Assembly: GCA_033439765.1 (NCBI GenBank)
Contig: JAULSN010000015.1
Span: 372,001-436,000 of the forward strand
Length of the DNA stretch: 64,000 nucleotides
Reading direction: 5' to 3'
Origin: Lasiosphaeria ovina
Lineage: Eukaryota > Ascomycota > Sordariomycetes > Sordariales > Lasiosphaeriaceae
Positions 38,384 to 51,333 of the stretch are shown here, piece by piece (position 1 is the first letter of the stretch; every line of letters begins with the position of its first letter). The notes under the pieces are model-generated. The model had not been told where the DNA came from, did not search any database, and saw nothing but the letters and a program-made list of their open reading frames with translations. The position numbers and the translations under genes are program-made.

Positions 38384-39360
38384 ATGCGCCTCTATCTGCT
38401 CCCCATCTCGACTAGGCGCACCCTGCTATACTGCCAGAAGCTCAACGCGCCGACAACAGAGAGGCCGACCTGGGGCGATTGGATCCAGTCAAAGGCCTCC
38501 CGCACCTGGGCCGGGTGGGAGAAGAAGGAAAAGGGCTGGCAAAAGTCGGTCGTCAACTACGGCAATTATGCCTTCCGCCGCATCCCATACGAGGAATGGG
38601 GCCTGAAGTCTGTGCCGCCCCTGTCGCAGCGCCGGAGGGTCGTGGAGCGAAATGGCTCGGAAAGGATTGAGGTCGTGTACCCAAAGAGCCTGCTGGCCAT
38701 GGACAGGGTGCCCGGCATCCTCGAGACGCTGGCTACCGAGAGACAATCGCTCCACAAACGGAGGCTGATCTGGTGCCTCGTAGGCATGCCCATCACCGCG
38801 CCCATTGCGCTGATTCCAGTGTACGTATCCCCACTTCACATTCGGCATTTTCTCCCGAACAGCTATCTGACATGGTGTGCCACAGGATACCCAACCTCCC
38901 CTTCTTCTACTTGGTCTACCGCGCCTGGTCGCATTGGAGGGCTCTGGCTGGCGGCAAACACGTGCAGTTCCTCGTCCAGCAGAGTCTTTTGTCCCTCACC
39001 CCTTCCCCCGTCGTCGACGAGGTGTATGCCGCCCAGAAGCATCCTCTGCCCTCTACTCCACAGCCCACGACCGACGCTGTCGTCAGCCGAGTCGAAAGTT
39101 TTGATCCATCCTCGGAAGAAAGACACCAACACCCAGAAGGAGAAACAATGCTTTTATCGCAAGCCAACGGTAAGAAGATGACCCAGGCTCTGGATCTCCC
39201 CCAGCTCGAGGTCGAGCTTGAGAGGGCTATCTGGCAGGTAGAGGCGGCCATCAAGAAGCAGAACGCGGCGCTCGCTCAGGCAGATTCCGGGCCGGCATCC
39301 ACAAAAGGGGCCTCGGAATCCGACACTGCGCCAAAAGAGGAGGGCGAAAAGTCGCAATAA
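38384..39360 (+). CDS. Mitochondrial K+-H+ exchange-related protein (Mit_KHE1 family)
   Basis: Two exons, 38384-38820 and 38886-39360, giving 303 aa. The intron has a GTACGT donor and a CACAG acceptor. Proteins of this family (yeast YDL183C relatives) are linked to potassium/proton exchange across the inner mitochondrial membrane. The N-terminus MRLYLLPISTRRTLLYCQ is characteristic and mitochondria-like. It is followed by the conserved KASRTWAGWEKKEKGWQK and VNYGNYAFRRIPYEEWGLKS blocks. Two hydrophobic segments flank the intron: WCLVGMPITAPIALIPV and IPNLPFFYLVYRAWSHWRA. The C-terminal part has a predicted coiled region (LPQLEVELERAIWQVEAAIKKQ) and a disordered tail. The family is recognised by overall pattern and its exact transport role is not proven. 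Confidence 0.85.
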
Positions 39361-39611
39361 AAGCGCCGACGCGCGAATGATGTATTATAAGTGTGTTATT
39401 CAAGATTAGAGGGGCGATGGTATCGACTCGACTCTGGGAAGCAAAAGCACGGAGAAAATGGGTTTCGGTTTTTGGATGATGCTCTCCTCCCCAGTGAGTG
39501 AGTGAGTTAGTGAGTGAGAGACAGGCTTCACACCGCATCGTCAAACGCTGCCGGGCAGCACAGGCACACAACCCAAGAAGGTTCTGCTGTGTATCCCTCG
39601 AGTTTTCTTTT

Positions 39612-40184
39612 TTAGAGAATCGGCGGAGGCCTCTCAGCAAAGGCGTGGCGGATGGCAAGCAGACCGTGGACGATGCCAAGGCCGCAGAGGAGCCTGATGG
39701 CGATGAGGATGCGTCGCGTGGTTGCGCCGTTACTGTGCTGGCGGGCCGGAAATGCTGCGTCTGTGGCCAGCCTGTGCGATTCTGTGGCCATCTCGATGCC
39801 CACGTGGAAGTCTCCGTGGTTCAGCAGGTGTCCCTTTTTCCCCGTCGCCATTGATTTGCCTTCCAGCACCGTACTGTCGCTGTCGGTTTCGAACTTGCTT
39901 GGGGCCCCCGTGCCGATTTCTTTTCCGTGGTGAGCACTTTGGATGCTTGGCGGCAGGGGCTGGTCCTGGAGAACATGCCGCGAGGTCTCGGACCGCCATG
40001 CCACGGCTGCCTTTTGGCGCAGCAGTTGCTGTGTCGGGCTGACTGGGTTCTTCGCTAGTTTGCGCGACGTTCGGGGTTTCTTCGAACGCGACGGACGCTC
40101 AGGCGTGGCGGGCACTGGATTGAGCGGCGAGGAGACAAGGGGGCTGTATCGACTCTTCTCTGACATGGCTGTGGACGTGTGCAT
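39612..40184 (-). CDS. Small predicted single-pass membrane protein, unknown function
   Basis: A single-exon frame on the minus strand, 190 aa from the ATG at 40184. The frame is open a little further upstream but without an ATG. The N-terminal half is Ser/Pro/Arg/Lys-rich and probably disordered. Near the C-terminus a hydrophobic segment (ILIAIRLLCGLGIVHGLLAI) is followed by about 13 residues, a tail-anchor-like arrangement. It is convergent with the Mit_KHE1-like gene, with 251 bases between their stops. I recognise no family. Support rests on the continuous frame, the membrane segment and the position, so it could still be spurious. Confidence 0.45.
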   Translation of the reverse strand: MHTSTAMSEKSRYSPLVSSPLNPVPATPERPSRSKKPRTSRKLAKNPVSPTQQLLRQKAAVAWRSETSRHVLQDQPLPPSIQSAHHGKEIGTGAPSKFETDSDSTVLEGKSMATGKKGHLLNHGDFHVGIEMATESHRLATDAAFPARQHSNGATTRRILIAIRLLCGLGIVHGLLAIRHAFAERPPPIL

Positions 40185-41628
40185 CTTGATAGACAACTAA
40201 CTCGTAAGATCATGGCCAGCAATTGCACTCGAGTCGGACTCCTTTCTTGGCGGGGGAATCTTATCATCATGTCGGGTCAGGGGCGAGGAGGCGCGTTGGG
40301 AGAAATCACGACCCAAGACAAACGCGCTTGTGGCAGTCTCAGGCCCAAACCTGGCGAGGAATGAAGAATCACGAGAGTCGTGTTGACATGCGTGTGTCAG
40401 GGGCGGTTGGATCGCCCAATCGCAGGTCCCAAGGCAGTTCTCTCACAGATGATACTGTTCAAATAGCACCGAGGCTGTGCTTTAGAATTTCGTCCCCCTT
40501 GGTTCGCTACGTCTCCGCAACGTGGTGAGATCCCAAGAGACGAGCACATTCACAGAACGGCAGTTGTTTCCGAGCCCATCACGGCACGGCCAGCGCTCTG
40601 CTAATCATAGAGACAAAGATATACCTACCTCAACACCGACACCAGACAGCTCCGACCTTTATTTGCATGTCGGAAAATGGGCCGAGCCGAGCTAAGCTGG
40701 GCCCTTTTAAAGGACGGACCTGGCGTCGGTTGTTCAGATAAGTCCCCTCCCAAGATGTCGTAGCCAGGGAGGGATACAGCACCACCCAAGGATCGCGCTG
40801 CACGCTTGAGACACTGATCGGCGCAGTCGAGTCGAGTTGACAGATGCTGGTGGCTGTGAACTGATGCAGTGGCCCTGAGATTGTTCTGCAAGCACCCGGC
40901 TCTCGCGGTGTACCCGACAGATCTCGAATTTTGGTTTCCATAAGCAAGCTGTGGGACGGACTCTGGGATCTCTCTCTCCCGGCCTTCAACATGCCACACA
41001 CACTTTCCCGAAGCTATGCGGATTTCCGTGTTGTGAATTGGAGGACACTACTGGCAGTGTGTATCATGTTCTCGAATTTCGAGAGCCGATGCCGGTGATA
41101 CGTCTGAATTGGGACGGACAGGCCAATGCTGTCCCCGACGGAACGCCGCGAGAGATTGCTGGGGTAATGATGGATTGCCGGAGAGAAAAGACGCTGCCTT
41201 GTCGAGCAAACCGACGAGTACCATGTCGCCAGTACATGTAGCCAGTACGACCGGGCTCGCTCGGTCTTGTTTCTTCTGTTCTATAGGTACGGTCAAAGCC
41301 GAGCTGGTTTCGCTGCGTCTTTCCGTTATGGCGGAAAGCGTCCAGGCTACCTGGCCATCGCTTGGCACGGCACTCTCCTTCTCCTGTTCCATTTACACGA
41401 TTCTGCTGTTACCGCTTACTCGATCTTGGCAAGGGAATTGGTTCGTGACTGTTAAGCTTTGGTTGATGTCTACATGGATCAACCATTATCTGAGACTGAG
41501 CTGCAAAGGCGCTCCGTTCTAGCGTTACCCTCCTCTCTCCTTTGTTGACTTGTCGATTTGCAACAGCCCCTTGACTTTGAAGACACGCCCTCTTCTCTAC
41601 AACAAACTCGGGGAAATTGAGCAACAAC
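40185..41628. other. Intergenic region upstream of the potassium channel gene
   Basis: Presumed shared promoter space between the small minus-strand gene and the plus-strand channel gene. No coding frame is supported. CAACAACATG precedes the channel start at 41629. Confidence 0.5.
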
Positions 41629-44130
41629 ATGCGAACCATTGCTGGCGGCTTGATCAAGCTCCGTGGCCGCAACGATAGACTACCCCAGTAAGAATGCTCC
41701 TCCAGTCTTGAGAGGGCAATATATCTGTGAAATCTCAGCTTGGCTCACCTCGTCTTGGCAACCTCTCTCAGACAATGGTGGTTTGCCTCCACAGCCATAC
41801 CGCTTATTGCAGCCACCATCGGTCCTCTATCCAATGTCCTGTCCATTGCTGCCCTGGTAACGCCATGGCGGGTGATGCTGCCAGACGACGGGCTGCCCTC
41901 GAAGAACGGCCGAGGATCAGACGATGCGGCGGTTGGAATTGCGGATCCGCACTGGCAAGTCCCAGACTCTTCCAAGTCTGGACGTTCACGGCAATAGCTG
42001 AGGCTGTTTCTGCTAGGGAAATCATCTGGAACGCCATCTCGCTCGTCTGCGGGTTTACGGGCAACATCTTCCTGCTGCTGAACTTTACGGGTCGAGTGCG
42101 GTACATCGTCGCTCTGCCTCTGTCCATTCTGCTCTGGATTCTGTCAGCCGTCATTGTAAATGCTGATTTCCTAGCCCCTGAAACCCCCTGACGAAGCGGC
42201 TAATGTGTTTTGTTTTCCTTCTCCCCCCAACAAGCTCATCGCGATCGAAATCGCCATGAACGTCTATGTCCCTCCCGTGCCCCCGGGCAGCGCATACTCG
42301 CAAGGTTTCTGGCACTCGGTGCTGGCGTCCGCGCTCTACCTGGTCGGGAGCGGCATCCTGACCATCAACATCGTCGGGTATTTCCGCGGGCATTATCCGC
42401 AGCAGTTTCACCTCGACGACGACCAGCGCACCCTGATCCTGCAGACCATGATGTTCTTCTTCTGGCTGGCGGGCGGCTCTGGTGTCTTCTGTGCCCTTGA
42501 GGGGTTTACTTACACTGACGCGCTGTATTATGCCGACGTGGTGGGTCATCAGAATCCCCCCTTCCCCGGGTTGTTTACCCCCTGAAAGCCCCTATTTTTC
42601 TTTGACAACAACAAACGCATGCCCGCCCGGTCCAACCGCTGACACGCGAATCTCCAGTCGGTTCTCACGATCGGATTTGGTGACTTTGCGCCAGCAACCG
42701 ACCCGGGGCGTGGGTTCCTGTTTGTGTTCCAGCTCATCGGCATCATATTCCTGGGTCTGGTGATTGCCAGCATCAGCCGGTTCGTGACCAATATCAGCGC
42801 CGACAAGATCATCAAGCAGCACCAGCGCCACGCGCGCGAGTCGACCGTCGGCCGCGCCGTCACCAGCGAGAAGGAGCTCCGCGAGCGCCTGGGCCTGCCG
42901 CCGCGCTCGACCCCGGCGCCACCCGCCGACGCCGCCACCGCCACCACCCGGATATCCGAGTCTGGCCGCCGCCGCTCGTCGCTCGCCCAGTACGGCCGCC
43001 TCGAGATTGTTGGCCACACCGTCACCTTTTACGAGAGGAAAAAGAAGAAGGAGACGGAAATGGGCGGCGGCGGCCGCCGCGGCCTCGAAAATGATGATGC
43101 TGCTGCTGCTGCTGCTGCTGCTGCCGCTGCCGCCGCCGCAAAGATCAGCCCGCCCAAGAAGAGACTCAGCCTCGACTCTCGGACGCGGGCGCGCGAGGCG
43201 GCCAAGGAGAAGCGCAAGCGGCGCCGGCAGAAGCTGCTGCTGCTGCAGAAGGAGAAGGACCGGTTCGATGCGATGCGGCAGATCCAAGACGAGACGCGGC
43301 GTTGGAAGCAGTGCGCTCTCCCTGCCCTTTCTACACTTCCTAGTGAGATATCAAAGGCGAACGAAAGCTAACTGTGGGATTTTGGGGCCAGATACTGGGC
43401 GCTCGGCATGGCGTTCCTGGCCTTTGGTATCCTGTGGTGCCTTGGTGCACTGGTGTTTATGCTGACCGAGGCGAGAATATCCCAGCTGCGGTATTTTGAC
43501 TGTCTGTACCTCTGCTTTGTGGCTCTCTTGACCATAGGGTTGGTGGGCCCCTATTTTCCCGTCTTATGATTAGATTGTCTCCCGTACTGACCTCGCCCCG
43601 TCTGCAGCTACGGCGACTACGCGCCCAAGTCCAACATCGGCAAGCCCTTTTTCATCGTGTGGTCGCTGGTCGCCGTGCCCATCGTGACGGTGCTGATCCA
43701 GGAGATGTCGCGGACCGTGGTGTCGGCCGTGAACCGCGGCACCTTCACCGTGGCAGACTGGACGGTTCTGCCCAAGCAGGGCGTGCTCAAGCACTTCCTC
43801 GACAGGCACCCCAAGCTGCACGGATTCCTGGCCCGCCTCTCGGAGCGCCGGCAGCAGCGCAAGCGCATCGCCCGCGGGTTTCAGGTCCAGGACCCTGACG
43901 AGGAGATGCTCGGCAGCCGCTACCGCCACCACCGCCGCCTCAGCCATAGCAACCGCTGGGGTGCGGCAAGTCCACAAGAGTCTGACCAAGTTGTGGCTGT
44001 TGCTGCCGCTCCTACCGCTGCCTCTACCGCTCCTCCCTTCCGCACGGTCATGTTCAAGCTGGACGGCGACGGCCACGATAAAGGCCCTCGGAAGACTGCC
44101 TCGGCCGAGGAGCCCGGCATTGGCTCCGTG

Positions 44131-44166
<36 letters not shown>

Positions 44167-44935
44167 GAGAACAGCCAAGAAGACGGCGGCGACGGAGCAC
44201 CGTACCCCGCAATGTCGCTTGAGGGGATCGCCAACGAACTTGTCGCAGAGCTGGAGGACCCGTCGCACGACCTGGCGCGACAGCTGGCCATGACCATCAA
44301 GTCGGTGGCGCACGACCTGCGCCAGGTGCCGCCGAAGCGGTACAGCTACGAGGACTGGGTGCACTTTACGCATCTGGTGCGGTTCAGCAGCAGCAGCAGC
44401 AGAATTAACAAGAACAACCGCCACGGTGGGAGTGCTGGCGCCGAGGGTGCAAATGAGAAGAACAACAACAAAAATGACGACGACGACGACGACGACGACG
44501 ACGAAGGGCTCATCGAGTGGGACTGGATCGGCGAGGACAGCCCCATGCTGGCCGATATCACCGAGGCCGAGTGGGTGCTGGACCGGCTGTGCGAGAGCCT
44601 GAACCGGTACACGCGCCGCCAGGCGCGCAAGGTGAGTGAGCCAGTCCGCTAGTCAATCAATCTATCACTGTCGTGAACGAACGAATAGTCACACATAACA
44701 CTCGCCTCGATAGCTACCACACCCGCCGCACCACAAGGGCGTCGACAACCCCGCAGCTACGACGGGGCCAGGAACAGTAGAGGGCGAGACAGAAGAAGTA
44801 GACGGCGAGGCTGAGGAGGCAGACTCGGGATCTGGGAGCAGTAGCAGCAGTAGTACTGAGCGGAGCGGAGACGAGGCGGGAGAGAGAGATGCAAACGAGA
44901 GAAGCCGCGTACTAAAGCAGCATCCAAAGAATTGA
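41629..44935 (+). CDS. TOK-type outward-rectifying two-pore-domain potassium channel
   Basis: Eight exons: 41629-41687, 41772-41954, 42017-42155, 42235-42540, 42658-43310, 43392-43538, 43608-44631 and 44714-44935. They give 910 aa with all phases matched. Fungal TOK channels have eight membrane segments and two pore loops and pass outward K+ current at the plasma membrane. Four segments precede the first filter TIGFGD (233-238), and a segment precedes the second filter TIGYGD (494-499). The intron at 41955-42016 begins with GC (GCAAGT) and is needed to join DPHW to EIIWNAISLV. Cytoplasmic parts are unusually long. The loop between the two pore units has an Ala run (about 14, near 43098-43140) and basic clusters. 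The C-terminal tail has Gln (44134-44165) and Asp (44476-44502) runs. A strong GTGAGT donor at 44632 supports the final acidic exon. Confidence 0.92.
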
Positions 44936-46031
44936 GTAAGAGGGCAAGATAGTTTCTGGTTATGTCCGAGTTGATGATTTTCCATAAAAGAAAGAAAAGG
45001 AAAGAAAAGCGTAGAAACTACGGATAGACTAAACACAATAGACCAAACAATGCGAACCCCCTTTTTCTTGTCTCCTAGACGACGTTGGGGGGAAAAGGGG
45101 CAGACTTTACCAAAACAAGCCAACCGAAGCCATTCAACACTTTCAAACTTTCATCACGAAGGGTACCATTACCAGCAGCACGGGAGACAAAGCCCCCTCG
45201 TTCAGGTTCGGAAAAAAAAAAGAAGAATAGAAATCAATCGAATTCCTGTTCTGCCGAAAGAAAAACGGCTAAATCTAGATATTAGATGCGCACTTGGTAT
45301 ATCATTCATTCGCTCGTAAAGCAACAGAAAACTTTTAGAGTTTTTCCCATCCCTGTGCCTGTACCGTCAAGCATCGCTGCGCGCGCGTGCGTTGTGTGCG
45401 CGCATGTGTGTGATATGACCGTATATACTCCAGCAACTCCACCCGTCCCAAGGTCCCCGTCCCGTCTTTCCCTCTCTGGCCTGATGAAAGAAAAAGAAAC
45501 GGGGGAATAAAAAGCTAGAGAGAAAAAGAGATGAAAAACAAAAAGAAGAAAAAGGGGCATTACGTAGCCTGCATCGCTCTCCCTCCCAGACCGTTTCTAC
45601 CAACCCAAGTTCCATTTTTCTTCCCGGCATCTCCGCAGAGTTGCGCCCCGCGTTTTTGATTCTTGATCTTTCCGTTCCGTGCACAAACACAGGAAAGTCT
45701 ATTATGACGACGGTGATAATAGAGGCTGAAATAGCAAGCAGGTAGAAAATTCCTCCCAAAGCCCCAAAACGAACTTGCTCATATCATCAAGAAGTGTGGA
45801 AAAAAGAGGTTAAAGGAACTCGTGCAACACGTCATTTCATCCCAGCCAGCCAGCTCTTTGGCCTCGTTTGAAGGCATCAAACGAAAAGTAGGCGGCTGGA
45901 ATCCAGAGAGCCCCTCGAAATGTACAAAACGATGCATGATGCGCGCAAGCAGCCATAACGCCGCAGCACAAGCACCAGCCAGGAAGCAGTGCTCGCTAGA
46001 CATAGGACATATGTGGAGAAACCCGTGTCCT
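44936..46031. other. Convergent intergenic region between the channel and GATA-factor genes
   Basis: Holds the 3' ends of both genes. It is A/G-rich on the plus strand in 45480-45555, with alternating GC/GT near 45380-45411. No gene is seen. Confidence 0.55.
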
Positions 46032-47017
46032 TCATGACACGGACTGTGGAGTCGAAGCCTCTTCAGACTTCGGAACCACATCGTCGAGGCGCTGCCTTTT
46101 ATGGTTGAGATTGTCCTGATTTTCGGAAGACTCTCTGACTTCTTTTAGTTCGACTTCGAGTTCGTCGAGGCGTCGCTTTAGCATATTCTCCCTCCGGTGG
46201 CTCTCGTCGAGTTCCTTTTGCAGTTGTGAATGCGCCTCGTTGGTCGCGTCGAGCTGCAATCGCAGTTGTGCTTCAGTCTTGCCTGGTTCTTGCGACTGCC
46301 GCAGGTTCTCCTCCTGCTCCAGCTGATGCAGGCGGCCGCGATATAGCTCTTGGATGACCTCGAGTTCGCTGACCCGGGTTTTCAGGCTTGCATTGGCAGA
46401 GAGGAGCAGCTCGTGTGTTTGGGGAAGATCTAGGCGCTCGCCATTCATGGGCGATGGAGCCCGGCCGGGAGACACGGCTGAGACGTTGAAGCTGGGCATC
46501 TGCTGTGTCTGGAATTGGTCGTCAATGCTGTGGTAGAGGGGAGCCATGTGCGGGTTGTACATGTTGGGAGTGCCTGTGCGCGAGATTGGCGAGTTTGTGT
46601 CGTCGCCATGGCCATTGACGGATTTCTGCGACTGGCGTTGGACGGATCCATTGTTCGGATTGCTTGGGTCACCGCCATTCATGTCGGTTCCCGAGAGGTT
46701 GTGGTTCTGCTATTGCGCGCGGATAATTAGGATCTGGGCGAGCCGATGAGGCAATGCAAGGCAGTAAAAACAATAAAGCCCACCTTTTTCTGCTTTGACA
46801 GATCCGGGCGCAATGTCTTGACACGGTTGCGACTCTTTATAACGTCTGTCTTGAGGGATATGGGGCGCGCTCGGCCGTGCAGCTTGAGGAAGAGGCCGCA
46901 TGCGTTGCAGAGGACGGCGCCCATTTCGTCGCGTCGCCATAGTGGCGTTGTCGAGGTTGCACAGTTCTGGCATGTCGGCTGTGGAGTTTCGCGATCATGG
47001 TTAGCCATGGTCGCCAT
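46032..47017 (-). CDS. areB: GATA-type transcription factor with leucine-zipper tail (AreB/NreB/ASD-4 type)
   Basis: Two exons on the minus strand, 47017-46784 and 46709-46032, give a 303-aa core protein. It has one zinc finger, C-x2-C-x17-C-x2-C (Cys16, 19, 37, 40), with LWRRDE and [13 protein letters not shown], followed by the basic [12 protein letters not shown] region. This places it in the GATA family that binds HGATAR sites in nitrogen control. The C-terminal half has a long coiled coil with heptad leucines ([20 protein letters not shown] and later Leu/Glu-rich helices), the feature separating AreB-type repressors from AreA. An upstream two-exon reading frame (47504-48112) may be an alternative N-terminus or leader and is listed separately. 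The promoter-like DNA right above the start is packed with GATA cores. Confidence 0.9.
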
Positions 47018-47081
47018 GTTTGGCGCGCTGCGATCGCAATCGCAGGCAATAAGGTCAAAAGGCAAGAGATTAGATGGCGAC

Positions 47082-47182
47082 GATAAGACCAAGATAGATG
47101 ATAATGGCGGAAAGGGGAACAGATAAATGATATCGCTGTGGAGGAGGCCCTGATAAGAGCCAAAGATAACGAAATTTTTATC
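47082..47182. promoter_or_regulatory. Cluster of GATA cores upstream of the GATA-factor start
   Basis: Within about 100 bp there are seven GATA cores on the plus strand (starts 47082, 47093, 47100, 47122, 47129, 47152, 47165) and two TATC cores (47131, 47179). The first lies 65 bp upstream of the ATG at 47017. Several fit HGATAR (for example TGATAAG at 47151). This is a plausible autoregulatory or AreA-responsive promoter. Confidence 0.6.
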
Positions 47183-47387
47183 GGACCCCAAAAGTGGGCG
47201 ATTGCGATTGCGAAGGGGGCGTGGAGGGGGGCTTAGCTAAGCGGGCCTGAAGATTTTTGTCTTCTGCAAGACAAAGAAGCCAATCAAGGGCCGGCCAATG
47301 GGGAAATCTGGGATGCGACCGAGAGCGAAACTTTTCTTTGCGAAAGCCGCACCCGCCGCAGCTCGGGGCAGGCGTGGAATTGACGGC

Positions 47388-47411
47388 GAAAATGAAAATG
47401 AAAATGAAAAT
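47388..47411. repeat. (GAAAAT)4 hexamer microsatellite
   Basis: Four perfect copies lie in the intron or upstream region of the GATA-factor gene. Confidence 0.95.
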
Positions 47412-47503
47412 GAAGAGCCAACAGGAAATCTTAAACAAAAACCAGGAACTACTAGAACTGGCAGGGGCTTTGAGAATATCATGCTGTTTTGCATAGAACT
47501 TAC

Positions 47504-48112
47504 CAGATTGCCACCTGGGCCTGGGTGTGTGCTTGCGGGCGACGTCCCTTGGGGATACATGGCTGGTGCAATGGCGACGGGTCTAAGAATGTGTCGAGTT
47601 AGTTATAATGCACACATTAAAGTCAGTGCACGCGCGTGGACTCTCTGCAGCCCGTCCATGTCGACCAGTAGTCCCGGAAAGACGCAGGTTTGGGTGACCA
47701 GCCAATGTGACAGAGGGCCTTGAGGCACCGGGGGGAAAAGGCATTATTTTCCACGTGTCCCAGACATTGTGGTCATTAAGCCAACCATGCCCTTGTCCCT
47801 GCCCCCAAAATCAATGAATGGCTCTTCTCCTTCGAGTACTGACCTTTGCTGCGGAGAGTTCGTGGCTGGGTTGCTCGCGGCTACGGATGCTATAGCAGAG
47901 AGGGGTTGAGGGACAGCCTGGGGGACCGTCGGAGGCGCCGATTGAGAAGCCATCTGAGAGACCATCTGAGGATCTGGTTGGGGGTTTGGTTGAGGGTCTG
48001 CTTGGGAGACTGTCTGAGGCGCAGAGGCTTCCGTTGACGTCGAGTGAGGTCTAGAAAGGGATTCCGACTCCACTGCCGCCGGCAGCGACAAGATCTGCTC
48101 GTTGTCCTCCAT
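47504..48112 (-). CDS. Possible 5' exons of the GATA-factor gene, or an upstream ORF
   Basis: Two coding-like segments on the minus strand, 48112-47844 and 47582-47504, join through a GTCAGT donor and a TTCTTAG acceptor. They give about 116 codons starting MEDNEQILSLPAA and rich in Gln, Pro and Ser. The second ends at a good GTAAGT donor. The only nearby acceptor before the zinc-finger exon (CGCAG, exon start 47027) puts the GATA ATG out of frame, so this segment would end shortly after that ATG. It may be an overlapping leader ORF, or a further small exon may be missing from my model. In Aspergillus nidulans, areB is reported to yield several transcripts, which fits alternative leaders. Confidence 0.4.
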
Positions 48113-49607
48113 GTTCGGAACAGCCGGCAGCTCGAGGTCCGGAGGGGGGGTCAAGGCTGCCGGGTGTGCCGGGGGGAGGTACGGAGACTGATCGGACGCC
48201 AGCTTGACGACGACTGTAGTAACTAGGCACGCGCCTTGAATTCGAGACACCCGCGATCCGCGATGACTGGCAAGCCTGGCCTGGGCAATTATCGCAATCG
48301 CCAGGAGTCGAGTGCGTCTCTAGCAAGAGGAGAGATTCGAGAGTCGTTACTGTTCCGAAGGCGTGCGTCGCGCGCGCGCATTCGAGGCCGGCCGATCGTT
48401 AGGGGTGCTTGGGGTTCGGCCCAACGCCGCGAGCGGGCGAGGTGGCTGCGATGGCTGTTTAACGAAAAGAAGGTTGCTAAACGAGCGACGCGAAGGCGCG
48501 GAGACGAAGAAAACGAAACCAGAGACAGGACTTCCTCCTAACGTAATCGCCGAGACATTGCAACAATATCAATGGTGAAGTTATTGCAAGGGGGCAGGGA
48601 GGGCGAAAAAAAAGTAAGCATACAGGGAGAAGAACAACCGTCCAAAGAACAAATCCCCCTTTCCTGGCTGGCCGGTGGTTGAACAAGAGTTTCTCCAGTA
48701 TTGTCCCTACTGTGCACAGTACTGTGCGGCAGCTAGTTTTTTAGGACCGGGGTCGGCCGTCTGCAGGCGATTACTGAGGGCGATCAGCTCCCTGGTTGGC
48801 CAGCCGCAGGCCAGAAAACCGAAACGCCCCAGTCCTCTCCAGCCTTACAGCAACGGCAAAAAATGTATGCAAGTACTTCGTCCTTGAACATTTGTTCCCA
48901 ACAGGCCTTGATATTTGGAATTTCACGCTGTGTTTCAAACGACGACTCTCTGAGGGTTAGGGATTATATGGGCCTTTGAAGTGTCTAAGCCTATGGGCCC
49001 TGTGATGTGTGATGAGGCAGTCGAGAAACCGGCGGTGGCTGTTACATGACTCGGCAACTTGTCGATTGCAAGATCCGAGATACAGAATACCTTACCCGGG
49101 AAAGCCCAGGGGGTCCGATAACGAGATGCATTACGGGTAGGTGGATGCGTGTTCGTACTGTGTACGGATTACCACGTACCTCGTACGCCGCAAAATACCT
49201 CCAAAAATGTAGCAATCTCTCGGCGGAATTTGAGATGGGCTCGCATCTGCTCTCGATTGTCTGGCTACTTTGGCTGCTGCGATTTTCTATTTGCTGGGCG
49301 ACCAAATTGCAGTCCAAGCAAGGTCTCTCGTTGACGAAGCCGCCAATTCAAACTGCCGGACGGCGCTCCCAAGAAAACCCCGCCTGCCAGCTGTCAGGTT
49401 TTCATACCGGCCCCCACTTCAAGGAACCGTACTCCAAAAATTTCCATCAACGCGCTTCAAATCGAGCGGCGGTTCTTGCTTCGCTTCAAACATCAGCAAA
49501 GCAGCATTGCACGAGTACGAGCACAAGTGCCAGCAACACTCCACAGCCGAATTCAGAAAATCTGTCGAATCAGATATCTATAAACGCCTGCGCGGCGACT
49601 TGGCAAA
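48113..49607. other. Divergent intergenic region between the GATA-factor leader and krr1
   Basis: No supported gene. A 249-codon frame at 49046-49795 overlaps krr1 in another frame and is a shadow. TATAAACG at 49579-49586 lies about 30 bp before the krr1 ATG. Confidence 0.5.
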
Positions 49608-50821
<1,214 letters not shown>

Positions 50822-51254
50822 AGCGGAGGCGATCTCGGGCGGAGAAGACCCGGCCAGCTTCTATTTCTAACTACGGATTCCCCAAATCCCATGATACCCC
50901 AACGGAAAGCATCTGTTATGATAAGTGGTTCGCTGACCCTGCTGCTGAGAATATATGTGGCTAGGGTGAATGAAGAAAGGGGTTTGTGGTACTGGTGCCA
51001 TCGGCTCGCTGGGACAAAGTTGACCCTCTGAGGACACGGGAGGTTGGCTTATTAATGGGCAAGTCTTGGCGGGTAGTGCGCCAGTGGGCCGGTATTGGCA
51101 TCAGCCATCAATGGCCGAGGCCCAGGGCAGTTCGCCTCCAATTGAAGCGCAGGAGGCGGCGGGAATAGCCCGGACTTGAGCATTCCATAGCATGGATAAG
51201 TATGTACATAGGCACAAAGCCCCTTGATGCCCTCCAAACGGTACGTCATGCGCG

Positions 51255-51262
51255 TATAAATA
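51255..51262 (+). promoter_or_regulatory. TATA-box-like element upstream of the ADH-like gene
   Basis: TATAAATA lies 79 bp upstream of the start codon at 51334, a typical distance in fungi. Proposed from position and sequence only. Confidence 0.45.
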
Positions 51263-51333
51263 GGGACTCGCCGGCGTATACGAGTAATTTGGCCATTGAC
51301 CATCGATTTCGGAACGCCGCCAGACTCGCTAAG

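Noticed and set aside
42592..43287. 231-codon minus-strand frame with Leu and Ser runs
   Set aside because: It is opposite the potassium channel exons, and its homopolymers are the reverse reading of the channel's Ala run.
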